A stretch of 64,000 nt of DNA from Leucaena leucocephala (taxonomy: Eukaryota; Streptophyta; Magnoliopsida; Fabales; Fabaceae), in NCBI GenBank assembly GCA_037074615.1, contig CM073558.1, forward strand, positions 11,532,001 to 11,596,000. Direction: 5' to 3'. The position numbers and the translations under genes are program-made. The notes below the pieces were generated by a model that saw only the letters and a list, made by a program, of their open reading frames with translations, was not told the DNA's origin and searched no databases. The first letter of the stretch is position 1. The number at the start of each line of letters is the position of its first letter. Shown piece by piece: positions 34,591 to 45,830 of this stretch.

Positions 34591-35149
34591 TGTGGATAGA
34601 TTATGGAGAGAATGTTGGAGTACTACTTCTTTACCGTATCAGGTGAAAAACAAGCCTCCAATCGCCTGCCACTCCCCTTCTTTTAAAGCAAGGTTAACCT
34701 AATAAAAAATGGGCAGCTTCACTGATTCCCTTATTTGGTCGTGACTAGATACTATTTTTGGTCATGACCTGTGAACTAAGGAAAACTTACCAGAAGAAGT
34801 GAGGTCACTATGGACACTTTGATCATAACTGAAGTGCACAGAGGCTCCCATCCTTGATTTGGCTCTCTTTGTCTTGTGATCTCTTTTTTGCTCACATTAA
34901 TCATTGGTTCTCCTCCAAAATACCTGCAATTCAACATCAAAGCTCATTGTAAAAGTCCAACCAGTTACTAAAGAACAACATATATGCAGTTTGAAGGAGT
35001 TAATTTACCATTTTACCCTTAAATTAACATATTACCAAGCACAACCATGTATTATCACAAAAACACAATTGCAGGCATAAAATAAATGGTAAAGTTGTCA
35101 CAAAACCCTTAAAATATTATAGAAACTATACACAATTTGTTTCCTATCA
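34591..35149 (-). mobile_element. Family C 3' LTR, right part
   Basis: It is homologous to 62120-62688. The right edge reads, on the minus strand, TGATAGGAAACAAATTGTG. It lies directly after GGGGGAAT, a polypurine-type tract (minus strand, about 35150-35158). Together with 22768-23161 it forms the 3' LTR of the C element. Confidence 0.75.
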
Positions 35150-37264
35150 ATTCCCCCATACTTGAACCTTTATATGCCTGGACGAAGACATTAAGTACAC
35201 TTAAGCCAAAGCTATTAAATCCGAGGTAATAACATAGTCCACAGTGAAACCTTAAGACAATTAATGCACCATCTTTTACGAATGCAAAAGTGATAATATA
35301 AGCAATGCCAAGTAATAAACTACTAAAATAAATCAACCTCAACTATATGAGCGTAATAGATTCTCTCTAAGGATGTAAGTGTTTAGCTCTCCATGTCCTT
35401 TCATTGTTAGGGTTCTTTCACTCATATTCAAATTGGAAAATATCTTACCATATGCTTGTAATGGCTTTAAATCTCATCAACTATACAACACTTATGCAAA
35501 GAATGAAGAGGTCTTTTTAAGGGTGAAATGATGGAGATAGGCCACGTGGAATGGAATATGAATGATAGAAAGTACCATATGCATTCAATAATGAATATAT
35601 AGCATGAATTCATGTCTTTCGAGATGTAGAGGTGATGATTTTGCTAATAGGAGTTGATAATAGTGCCTCATTTTATGCTCTTTTCTTTCTTCGATTTTTC
35701 TTGCACTATTTTCCTTTTTTATTTGTGCAATATTATTTTTCTCTCCTTTATTTGAAACTTTGTATATAAAAGATGTAGCACAATTTCACAATCACAATGA
35801 TTTTTTTGCATGAATAAGAAGTTTATTTCAAAAAGATGTTTATGCATATATAACTTTCTATAACGGAAAAAGAAAAGTGATGGGCTTAAAGGGGTGACTA
35901 TGGGTATAATATGTGTGGGTTTGTGTTTAGGATATAAGGGTTTAGAAATGAATGACTCTATCATATTTAATAACATAAATACGTATATAATTTTTAACTC
36001 AGAGCTAAGATAAGGATATAAACCAATTGAATAACCACTCAATATAGAAATTTAGGATGAGAATCCTTCCAACTAAGGGTTTGATTTAAATTGCTGATAA
36101 GCTAAGGTCTCAAACAATATTCATCATTCACTTGGCATTAAAACACTTTTCATAATTGAAAACCCTCTTGAATGATGGATTAAAAGTTCTAAAGTAATCA
36201 TCTAGATCATGTAATAATCCCAAATTTAACAGTAAAAACTTGAGTGTTTCTAATTAAGTTTCCATTTTAAAAAATTCAAGTATAACAATGGTTTCTATAA
36301 ACTATTTCATGCAAAAGGTTAAAAATGCGAGGGAAATAAATCATTTATAAAAACTTTAGTAGCTCAAAAGGAATCCTTTTATACATCATTGCACAAAGAA
36401 AAGAGAAGATAAATGGACATTTTCACACTCATGTCGTGACTTGAAGTAGTGAATGGCGTGACCAAATTTCAAAGTGAGTGTTTGCCCTAAACTTACAATA
36501 GACAGTCACAACCAGGAATGATTAAGTCGTGACAAAAATACATAGAGATATATTGTCACAACCTAATTGCACTTGTGTCACGACTGATTTTCACAGAGAG
36601 CATATAAAGTCTAAAAATCCATGTAAGGTCGCAACCATGCAACACATAGGTCACGACTAAACATCACAGAGGCTACCACTTGATAGTTTTCAATGCCCAA
36701 AATATCTTTTACATTAAAGCATTTTAGCTAACAACAAAATAGTTTAAAGTGGGGATCCAATTTTTAGAAATTCATCACATTAAAATCAAAAGCCAAAATT
36801 TTTGTGATGAAAGATTGGATTAATCAAAGAATTTTGGATTAAGTATTACATAAATAATAACATCTCCCCCACACTTAAATTTGGCAGTGTCCTTGATGTC
36901 AGCATCATTATAGACATCGCAGTACTATATAAGGTCAATTTAAATCTAGCTTTAACACAGCAGTTAAACACATCACTCAATGCAATTTCACGGTGAAACT
37001 TGTAGTCATATTCAAATCATATATCGCATTACAAGGAAAGCAAAGATGACAAGATGGGTAAACTATAGCATGCAATTGAGTGTGTCACACCTCAAATAAC
37101 CATCACTGAAAAAAATAGCACAAGGGCAACACAAGGGTATTAATCATCAAGCAGAAAAATCAACTACTACTTCTACTGATTCATCCCTTTCTAATTATCA
37201 AACCAACATGTCAAACATATAGCACATTAATAAAACTTGTAAAAAGTAAGAGATAGGAAAGGGA
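35150..37264 (-). mobile_element. Non-coding 3' interior of the family C gypsy element
   Basis: It lies between the pol remnant and the 3' LTR. On the minus strand it begins with text ending AAATTTAAGTGTGGGGGAGA near 36865 and finishes with ACTTGAA...GGGGGAAT beside the LTR. Both are typical of Athila/Tat-group gypsy elements. It contains the GTCGTGAC-type motif array at 36420-36670. Its last 340 bases recur at 62689-63031. No envelope-like or other reading frame of substance is visible; the 107-codon minus frame 36042-35719 has no domain. Confidence 0.65.
36420..36670. repeat. Array of GTCGTGAC-like motifs
   Basis: About eight occurrences of GTCGTGAC, GTCACGAC, GTCACAAC or GTCGCAAC in 250 bases, roughly every 20-50 bases. 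Similar motifs occur near 34738-34830 and 62300-62395 (family C LTRs) and around 8930-8990. The core is partly palindromic. Confidence 0.65.
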
Positions 37265-40165
37265 CAACTTGGCCTCAAGCTGACATAGCAGATTCCTCAT
37301 AAAGTTTCAAGAGGTGACCATTTCCCTGAAAGATTTTGCCCATTACCTCCTCCTTCAACTCGATCATCCCAAATTCTTGGACTTTAACAACTGTGTAAGG
37401 TCCATTCCAACTAGTTTTGAATTTACCATGTTTGAACTTGAACCTAGCTTAGTACCTTAACACTATATCGCCCTCCTTAAACCTCTTCCTCAACATATGA
37501 GGATTATGGATTACTTTTGTCTTTAGTTTATAAATCACAGAGTTACCATAGGTGTCCAACCTAATCTCTTCTAGCTCTTGAATATGTAACAACCTCTATG
37601 AACTAGCTTCTACAAGGTCCTCATTGTAAGCTTTCACTGACCATAATGTCTTATTCTCTATTTCCACAGGCATATGATAAGCTTTCCCAAAAACTATCCT
37701 ATAAGGGGACATGCTTAGAGGAGTTTTGAAAGTTGTTCTATATGCCCATAAAGCAATGTCAAGTATTATGTTCCAATCCTTATTGGATGGCTTAATAATC
37801 TTTTCTAAAATGTACTTTATTTCCCTATTAGAAACCTCTGGTAGACCATTAGTTTAAGGGTGGTATGGTGTTGAGACTTTATGGGTTACACCATATTTTG
37901 CTAATAAATTATTGATTAGCTTATTGCAGAAGTGGGTACCTTAGTCACTGATTAATGTTTTCGGCATTCCAAATCTACTAAAGATATGAGACCTTAGAAA
38001 CTTGGAGATTGTTTGGGCATCATCCAGTCTTGTAAGAATAGCCTATACCTACCTAGATAAATAGTCTACAGCCAATAAAATGTTGAAATCTTGCTAAAGG
38101 TGGAAAAGGTCCCATGAAGTCTATCCCCCAAATATCACAAAACCTCATAAAAAATAGGTTATTGCGGCATCTCATGCCTTTTACTAATCCCCCCAAATCT
38201 TTGGCACCTATCACAGGCTTTACAAAACTCAAAAGCATCTCTAAAAAGGGAAGGCCAATAAAAACCAGATTCAAGGACCTTATATGCCGTTCTTTTTCCC
38301 ACAAAATATCCACCACAAACCTATGAATGGCAAGTTTCCAAAATTGTTTTGTGATATTGTATAGGACACATCGTCTTAATACTTGATCTGAGCACAACTT
38401 CCACAGAAAATGCTTGTCCTAAATAAAGTATTTAGATTCACTCTTGAGCTTTTGAGCCTAAAATTTAGACAAATTAGACAGGATTAGGTCGGTCTCAATG
38501 AAATTAACTAAGTGAGCATACCAAGGTTCTACAACAGTAACCAAACAAAGATATTGATCAGGGAAAGAATCAAAAATAAGATTAGAACTAAGTACTCCCC
38601 TTGTCTTTATTAGTAATCTTCTTAGATGATCTACAATGTGGTTCACATTCCCAGCTCGATCTCTCACTTCTATATCGAACTCTTGAAGTATTAGCATCCA
38701 TCATAGAAGTCTTGGCTTAGATTGAGGTTTATGGAACAAGTACTTGACTACTGCAAGATCTGTGTAAACAATAATTCTTAAGTTAATGAGATATGCTCTA
38801 AATTTATCTAAAGCTATTACAATTGTAAATAATTCTTTCTCAGTAGTGGTATAATTATTTGAGCTGCATTAAGTGTTGGTGAAGTTAGGATGGTAGAGAA
38901 ACTAACATTTCTTTCAATTTTTCAAAAGCCTCTTTATAATCAGTAGAAAAATAAATTCAGTATCCTTTTGAAGAAGTTTTGAGAGTGGCAAATAAAGTGT
39001 TTGATGAATCTTCTATAAAATCCAATGTGCCCCATAAAAGATTGAAGTTCTTTTAAAGTTGTGGGGTTGGGCAACGAGGAAATGACTTCAATTTTTGTTT
39101 TATCCACCTCAATTCCCTTGCTAGATATAAGATGTCCAAGTACTCTTCCATGATCAACCATGAAATGACACTTTTCAAAGTTCAAAACCATTTTTTCTCA
39201 ATACAGATGCAAGGATGCTATCAAAGATCTCTAGACACTCATCAAAAGAATTGCCATATATAGTAAAATCATCCATGAACACATCCATGCTTTTTTCAAT
39301 GAAATCAGTAAATATAGAAACCATAGAATGCTAAAATATGCCAGGAACATTGCACAAACCAAAAGGCATTATTTTATAAACTAAGTACCAAAGGGGCTTG
39401 TAAATGTGGTCTTTTCTTAGTCCCTTGGGTCTATTAGGATCTAGAAATATCCTGAATACCCATCTAGGAAACAATAATGGGTTTTTCCTACTAATCTCTC
39501 AAGCATTTGATCAATAAAAGGCAAGGAAAAATGATCTTTCCTAGTATAATCATTCAACTTCTGATAATCAATACAAACCCTCCATGAATTTTGCACTCTA
39601 GTAGGTATCAATTTATTATTCTCATTCATTACTACTGTTAGTCCACTCTTTTTAGGTACCACATGCACAGGTGATACCAATTCGCTATCTGAAATAGCAT
39701 AAATGATTCCTGCCTTTATCAATTTACTAATATCCTTACTAACCACATCAGAGATCAATGGATTTAATCTTCTTTGGGGTTATTTAATTAGCTTGAAATC
39801 TTTATTCAGCAAAATCCTATAAGTGCAAACAGTGGGGTCCATCCCTTTTATATTAGCTAATTGACAACCAAGGTCTCTCTATTCTTTCTAAGCATATTTA
39901 ATAACCTAGACTCTTCACTAATAGTTAAAGAAGTGGAAATTATTACTGATAATTTTGAGGCTCAAGGTAAGCATACTTTAGGTTAGATGGTAAATATTTT
40001 AACTCTAATTCTGGGGGTTGAACAATAGAAGGGATCAAATGGGGTAAATCATTTAATTTGGAAATAATCCCTTTTGTAGATCCTTCAAGGTTGCTCAAAT
40101 TGAGCTCGTTAGGATATTCCATCTTTCATGTGATCTCTTTAGGAGTTGCACCAAGCTTACGTTGG
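37265..40165 (-). pseudogene. pol: Ty3/gypsy pol remnant, Athila/Tat-like
   Basis: Reading right to left, the protease-RT linker (PPELELKYLPSNLKYAYL near 40000) is followed by reverse transcriptase. Its N-terminal part is open at 39758-39441 (SPVHVVPKKSG, WRVCIDYQKLND). The box VFMDDF is intact near 39265-39283. The connection domain follows (39191-38940: FMGHIGFYRRFIKHF). RNase H includes VRDRAGNVNHIVDHL (38697-38458). Integrase begins at 38397 (FCDIWGIDFMGP), then SD-stop-GTHF near 37960, then NREIKYILEK near 37820, so its D, D and E are all kept. Domain order RT-RNase H-integrase defines gypsy. Stops and frameshifts break it every 80-120 codons. It is truncated at the RT side by an LTR fragment. 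Confidence 0.92.
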
Positions 40166-40178
40166 TCTACAGTTTCAA

Positions 40179-40933
40179 TGAAACATCCTTACTTTCATAC
40201 GCCTTAGGGATCATTCAGTAGCATTTAGAATCACTTACAAGACCTTAGAAGTCCATTGGCCAAATCTGGAATTTTACTCTTTTTCGGGTTACTGTTCATA
40301 TGGTATTCCAGATTACGTGATGAACTTTGAAAAATCATAATTAAAAATCAAACTGAAGTGCTTCAAAAAGCTAAGTGAAGATAGCATCTTGAACTTTAAG
40401 GAAAAAATAATTTCTAGACCAAATGACTCATCAATTAATACAGTTTACTCGTTAAAATTTACTGTTCATTTGGTCAAAAATGCTAAAAATAGATTCTGGC
40501 CCCTTAATTTGGAAAATTAGTTCTCTTTGTACAGACATCCAAATAAATTGTTCTTGCCGTCAAAATGAAGCTTGACATGTCATCTGAATGTCTGTAAAAC
40601 TTCATACATTTATTCCCTCATTTACTATTTTTCTTTACATCATGACCACCACTACTTACATTAGTCATACAGCAACATTACACATTTACATAACATATAT
40701 ACCATCCAATCCCTAGCTTTTCTTCATGCTTCATCATCCTCTTTAATTATTCACAAAACTATAGGATTAGGATTACAGGGAAAGGGATGAGATTTCTAGA
40801 GAAATCTCAGTAGCAAACATTACTAAATAATGCATACATTAATGTAGATACTTGTACTTGCTTGTGAAAGTGTTAACATTGTATAATGTGCATGCTTCCA
40901 TGTAACATATGAAATACAATTGTCCAAAGTAAT
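40179..40933 (-). mobile_element. E-type LTR fragment, minus strand
   Basis: It begins TGAAACATCCTTAC, a reverse LTR 3' edge, next to the gypsy pol remnant. It matches 48509-49270 and, in reverse, 1-1196. It ends in mid-LTR at 40933 where the A element begins. Confidence 0.8.
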
Positions 40934-42173
40934 TGTCATATCCCAATTTTTAGGCTTAGAAGCCCAGTGTATAACTTGAAAAAGGGATGCTACTAGACCC
41001 TGTTGAGCAGAGGTCTCAGTAAATAGAGAAAATTATGCTGATCAATTTGATGCAACACAGAATTTTGATATGAGGTCCCGAAAGATTTATATTAATTTCT
41101 GAAGAGAAGAAAAATTAATGCAGTATTCTCTAGACCTCATAATCAGATGAAATATGGCAATAAATTTCTATAATTAATATAAGAATTTTTGAAACTGACA
41201 GAGCCCAAAAAGGAGTTCTATAGAATTTACAGTGGATTAAAAGACCCGATAAATAGGTTTTAGGGGAATTTCTCAAGAATTGAGCCCATGAAGATAGTGG
41301 ATCATACAGAGGGTCCAGAATGGCACCTTATAAGCCCAATGATATTTTTAGATAAGTATGTGGGCCAGGGCTAATAAAGATCGAGAAAAATGAAGAATTA
41401 CAAAAATGCCACTGAAGGTATGCCACTGTGTTGTGTCATTAAGTTAGAGTCACACGAAGGGCGTTATGATCATTTGACTAAGGTTAGACAGTCAAGAAAG
41501 GGTACCTAGATAGTTGACCAGGGTCAAGAGGTACTTTGGTAAGGTTTGAGAAGACAATAGTGCCCCTATAAGTACTAAAGAGGTATAAGGGCATTTGGGT
41601 AATTTACTAAGGATGCTTCTTAGGAACTGAGCCACCAAAGTGTTTGGGCTTGGTTAGAAACACAGATGATAATCCAAGGCCCAAAACGTAGCCCAAGAGT
41701 AATGTGGGCTTAAGAGGCATTAAAATATTATTTTAGTATTTTTTCAATAAAGTAAAGTGACCTAATCCAAGATATAACTGGGTAATGTGATATGGAATCA
41801 TGAGAGGACATAAATGGGGCCAACAATGCACCACATGGCATGATTACAATAAAATAACAAAAGCAAAGGACACATGGCATGATTAGAGAAAAAGGAGAAA
41901 AAGCAAGAGGACAAGTGGCATGATCTCGGCCGTCCATTCAGGGAAAATACTCTATAACTCTCTGGAAAGGCTGAGTTAGTTGATGAGGTATACCAAGGGC
42001 CCCACCATTATGCCACATATACCCCTAAGGTGTCCTGGATGATGTCATTAGTGATGAGTCATCAAGGAGGGTGATATCATTGTGATGATGCAGGCAAAGC
42101 TTCTTGAGGAAGCAAGCAATCTGAGCCATTCATCACAATTCAATCTGAGCCATTCATTCCACCTCCACTCACC

Positions 42174-42181
42174 TATAAATA
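42174..42181 (+). promoter_or_regulatory. TATA box, A 5' LTR
   Basis: TATAAATA in CTCACCTATAAATAGGCCAC, followed by a GAGAAAGAAGAGAGAAAG-rich leader. The long 3' tail of the LTR after it suggests a large R-U5 part. Confidence 0.6.
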
Positions 42182-43311
42182 GGCCACTCCCATCCCATTT
42201 CAAGGCACACCACGGATTTGGCAAGAGAAAGAAGAGAAAGAAGAGAGAAAGAGAGAAGGAAAGAAAGGAAGGAATTCTGGTGGAGTCAGGAGCAGTCTAT
42301 GGAGCCGAGGGACTGGGCAAAGCTTAGGAATCAGGTAAGTAAGTTATCTAGTCCCTACTCTAATAAAGTATAGGATTGTTCTTAATGGTTAGAATAGAGA
42401 AATATCTCTATTAATAAAGTTAGCTATAGCTAGAAAGAAAGTTAGAGGAATGTCAGAGTAAGGATATTACCCCTAGTTGAGCATGAGGTAAGTAGAGCTA
42501 TACTGGATAATAATAAAGATATGATTATGCTATGTATAGACTCTGACTTATGAAAAGAAGGAACCTTAGAGACAAGGCTAAGAGCTGGAAGGAAAGGCTA
42601 CACGCCAGGTAGTAAACTTACATACTTGTATGCTTATACTGCTTGGATGTTTTATGTGATATTTTCTTACCTTGATGATGTGAGGTATGTATGATTAAGT
42701 AATGCTCTATTCCTTTTTATACTATGGCCATATGTTATAATTAGGTAATATGGAAGCATGTATTTTATCATGATGCAAGCATGATCATTAAGTATACACA
42801 TAGTGACATCAAGCATATAGTTGCATACATTGTATGGTTATCGTTTGCTACTGAGATTTCCCTAGAAATATCATCCCCTTCCATGTAATCCCAATCCCAC
42901 AAGTATGTTTAAAGAGGACCAAAGAATCATGGAGAAGAGCTAGGGATTGGATAGTGTAGAGGTTATGCAAAGATGGGACCAAAGTGCTGGAATCAGGGAA
43001 AAACGTAGGATGAATAGTAAACTTCAGATGTTGATTGACATGGACCTGGTCAATGCGTGGTCAATGAGTTATTTTTTCCTTAAATAGAATTATGTTAGCT
43101 TCTCGTAGCAATTTGAAGAACTTTATTTTGATTTTTCTAGAATTAGTTATGATTTTTTGAATTCAGGTCACTCCGCTGGAATTTACATAGTGAATAGTGT
43201 TCGCTAGGAGTAAAATTTCAGATTGTATGATTTGACTTCAATGGCCCTAGAAGTAGTTCTAAATGCTACTGAATGGTCCCTAAAATGTAAGAAAAGGAGG
43301 ATGTTTCATTT

Positions 43312-43323
43312 TGGTATCAGAGT
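43312..43323 (+). other. Family A primer-binding site
   Basis: TGGTATCAGAGT, three bases after the LTR end, one mismatch from the initiator tRNA-Met complement. It marks the start of the A interior. Confidence 0.8.
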
Positions 43324-45816
43324 AGAGGATTCTGGCTCAGAGCAAAAGGTTCTGATACAGAATCAAGGGGTTCTAGTACAGAACAAAGGGTTCTGGCACT
43401 AAGCATAAGATTCTAGCACAGAATAGAAGGTTCTGGCTCAGTGATGCTCTGGTAGAGTTAGAGATTTGAACTAAGAGGTTGTCCCCCTAGTAGAAGATAT
43501 GGGGATAGTGTTCACTACTTAGAGACAGTGACACCCAGATAGATAGAACGATACCCCATACCTTATAGTGGTACAGGGTAATCTTCAAGGAAGTGGCTAG
43601 TCTTAGTTAGCCATTACTGTCAAGGTCTCGTGTTTCCTAGCATGATGTGGCTGGACTAAGCAGGATAACATATGGGGAGTAGTTTCCTCTATGGATAGAG
43701 ACAGAAGATGACTAGTCCCAGGTTAAGGGAAGCTGCCAGACGTTACAGTGACAGTACCAACCTGGTTGAAGTTAATCAACTAGAGGATTTGTACAACGCA
43801 TAATCAAGCCAGATAGTATAAAGTAATGAGGTATGAAAGATTAAGATGATGTTCAGAAGTAGATCCTCTATGTGAGTAGATCTACATTATGAAAGAATTT
43901 GTTCAGCTAGTGTTTCCTGAACAAAAGAATTAATAGTTAAAAATGAGATGATTGATAGATAGAGAAAGCTAATGTTTCCAAGATAGAGAAACCATAGTCT
44001 AGTATAGAGCAGACTGAGACTGATAGAGAGAAAGGTAACCATAATCTCAAAGATAAAGAGACTCCCCAATTTAAGAAAAAGTAAGAAGGTTAAGTCTATA
44101 CCCTAGTAAGAGGGTAATATGGCAACCTAAGTTAAATGAGTGGATATTTCATATTTCTAAATGAATGTTTAGAATCTGACAGATAATGGGTTAGAGGAAA
44201 GAATGTTTTAAAGTTTATTTAGTTGATTGTTCAATTACAGTGTATGTATAATGGATGGTTGAGCAAATTTATGTGATGATGATATGGCTTATGTTGCCAT
44301 AAGTTATGAGGAATAGTTGCATCTCCTTGCAATTGTCATATGATGACACGCAAGTTAGAGTATGCTATGAATACTCCCTTCATGCAGTACATGCAGGGTA
44401 GAGTTTATCATGAAATGAGAAAGTTATATTGCTCCCATAGCATACGACATGCAATAAGAATATACCCAGAATAAGAGACAGTCTCAGTAAGTGAGACAAT
44501 TGTTATAGTATGATTGGGGTTACTCATATATTTCTACAGACTTATGAATACAGTACTTAGGTCCATTTCTTATGTTAGGATTACAGCAAGTACCAAGAAG
44601 GTGGTAGCGTTATAACTCTATCAAAAGAAATAGTATACAGAAAGAGTAAGAGATAGCAGTAAAGAGATTGTTTTCATATCACTCTTCAGATAAGAGTTGG
44701 ATATGAAACAGATGGCTCTCAGATAGAGCTAGATTCAGATGAGTTCATATCACTTTTCAGATAAGAGTTAGATCTAATACAGATTGCTCATAGTAAGAGC
44801 ATAGATCAAATAGCTCGTAGTTAGAGCACAGATGGAAATGAGAAGTTATGATGAGGCCATAGCAGCAGAATGCAAACGCAGGTGGTTATACCATAATTGG
44901 TAAGCCACAACAAAGTAAGAAAGATGAGAAGGAACTCTTAAGTAAGAGGGAAATAAGTAAAGTCTGGATAAATAATATGGGCTACTGAATATATTTTAAA
45001 ATTTTTATTAAGTTATCAACAAGTGGAAGCAGTTAACCTTAGAACTTAGTCTGTTGGATGAGATCTTTCAGAGATGATGATACAGTACAACATAATCACA
45101 AAGGATTCTGGAGGGTCGTAGTTAGATCCTAACATGGCTCAAGGGTCACAGTTAGATCCTAACAGCTTCAGAGTCACAGTTAGATTCTGAAGAGGCTTAC
45201 GGTTGATCGCAGTTAGATCCCAAGGTCACAGTTAGACCTAGCCTAAGGAAAGTAAGGAGCCATGAAGAAATGAGAACAATATAGTATCTCTCTGGAAAGA
45301 TGAGTACCAAAGACGAAGTTAAGGTAAGGAGCTTCACGAGTTGATTAACTCCTCTAGAAAACTTATTTATAATGATTTTCCTCAAATAGCCTATATTATA
45401 TACAGACTAAACTTAGTTTTCCTTAAACAAAGATGGAGTCCAAGTTCAAGTCTGAGTGCTTATATTCAAAAAGTTTTGTAGAAGCATGCCTGAGGAATAT
45501 AAAAGAGAACCCCATATATTTTGAGAATAGAAAAGTATGAGTAGATAGATCCTTCAGATAAGGATCACGGGATGAAGAGGGTAGTAAAGACCCAAAGAAG
45601 AGGGTCTAAGATAGAGTAAAGATATGAAAAAAGTATAAATGCCACAAAAGTTTGGCATAGATACACAAAGTTATGAAAGATAGTAAGAGAAGTTAAGAAG
45701 AGCTAAAAAGTTAAAAAAATGTTATGAAATGAAAGGGACATTCTCCTCAGAAGAAACTATTCATTAAGGAATGAATAGATGTTTGACCCTCAAATTTCGA
45801 GGACGAAATTTATTTT
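43324..45816 (+). other. Non-coding interior of family A, copy 2
   Basis: It starts with several GGTTCTGGCWCAGARCA-like units (43330-43440) and shares the whole arrangement of 4626-6983. It contains a two-unit 30-bp minisatellite at 45113-45172. Repeated phrases around AGATAAGAGTTRGATMTGA and GCTCRYAGTTAGAGCA lie at 44690-44830. The longest frames are about 60 codons and match nothing. A very decayed gag cannot be excluded, but I could not find one. Confidence 0.75.
45113..45172 (+). repeat. 30-bp minisatellite, two units
   Basis: GGGTC...AGTTAGATCCTAACATGGCTCAA units start at 45113 and 45143; compare three units at 6267. Confidence 0.8.
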
Positions 45817-45830
45817 AAGGGGAGGAGAAA
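45817..45830 (+). other. Polypurine tract of family A
   Basis: AAGGGGAGGAGAAA directly before the LTR at 45831, whose first bases have decayed to TATCATATTCC. Confidence 0.85.

Noticed and set aside
35719..36042. 107-codon minus-strand frame, possible envelope-like protein of the gypsy element
   Set aside because: No signal peptide plus transmembrane pattern or family motif that I can support, and it is not repeated in the other family C copy.
41728..41937. Minus-strand frames in the A LTRs (also 46626-46835 and 7311-7499)
   Set aside because: They are the same antisense stretch repeated in each LTR copy, with no domain. Repetition reflects LTR copying, not a gene.
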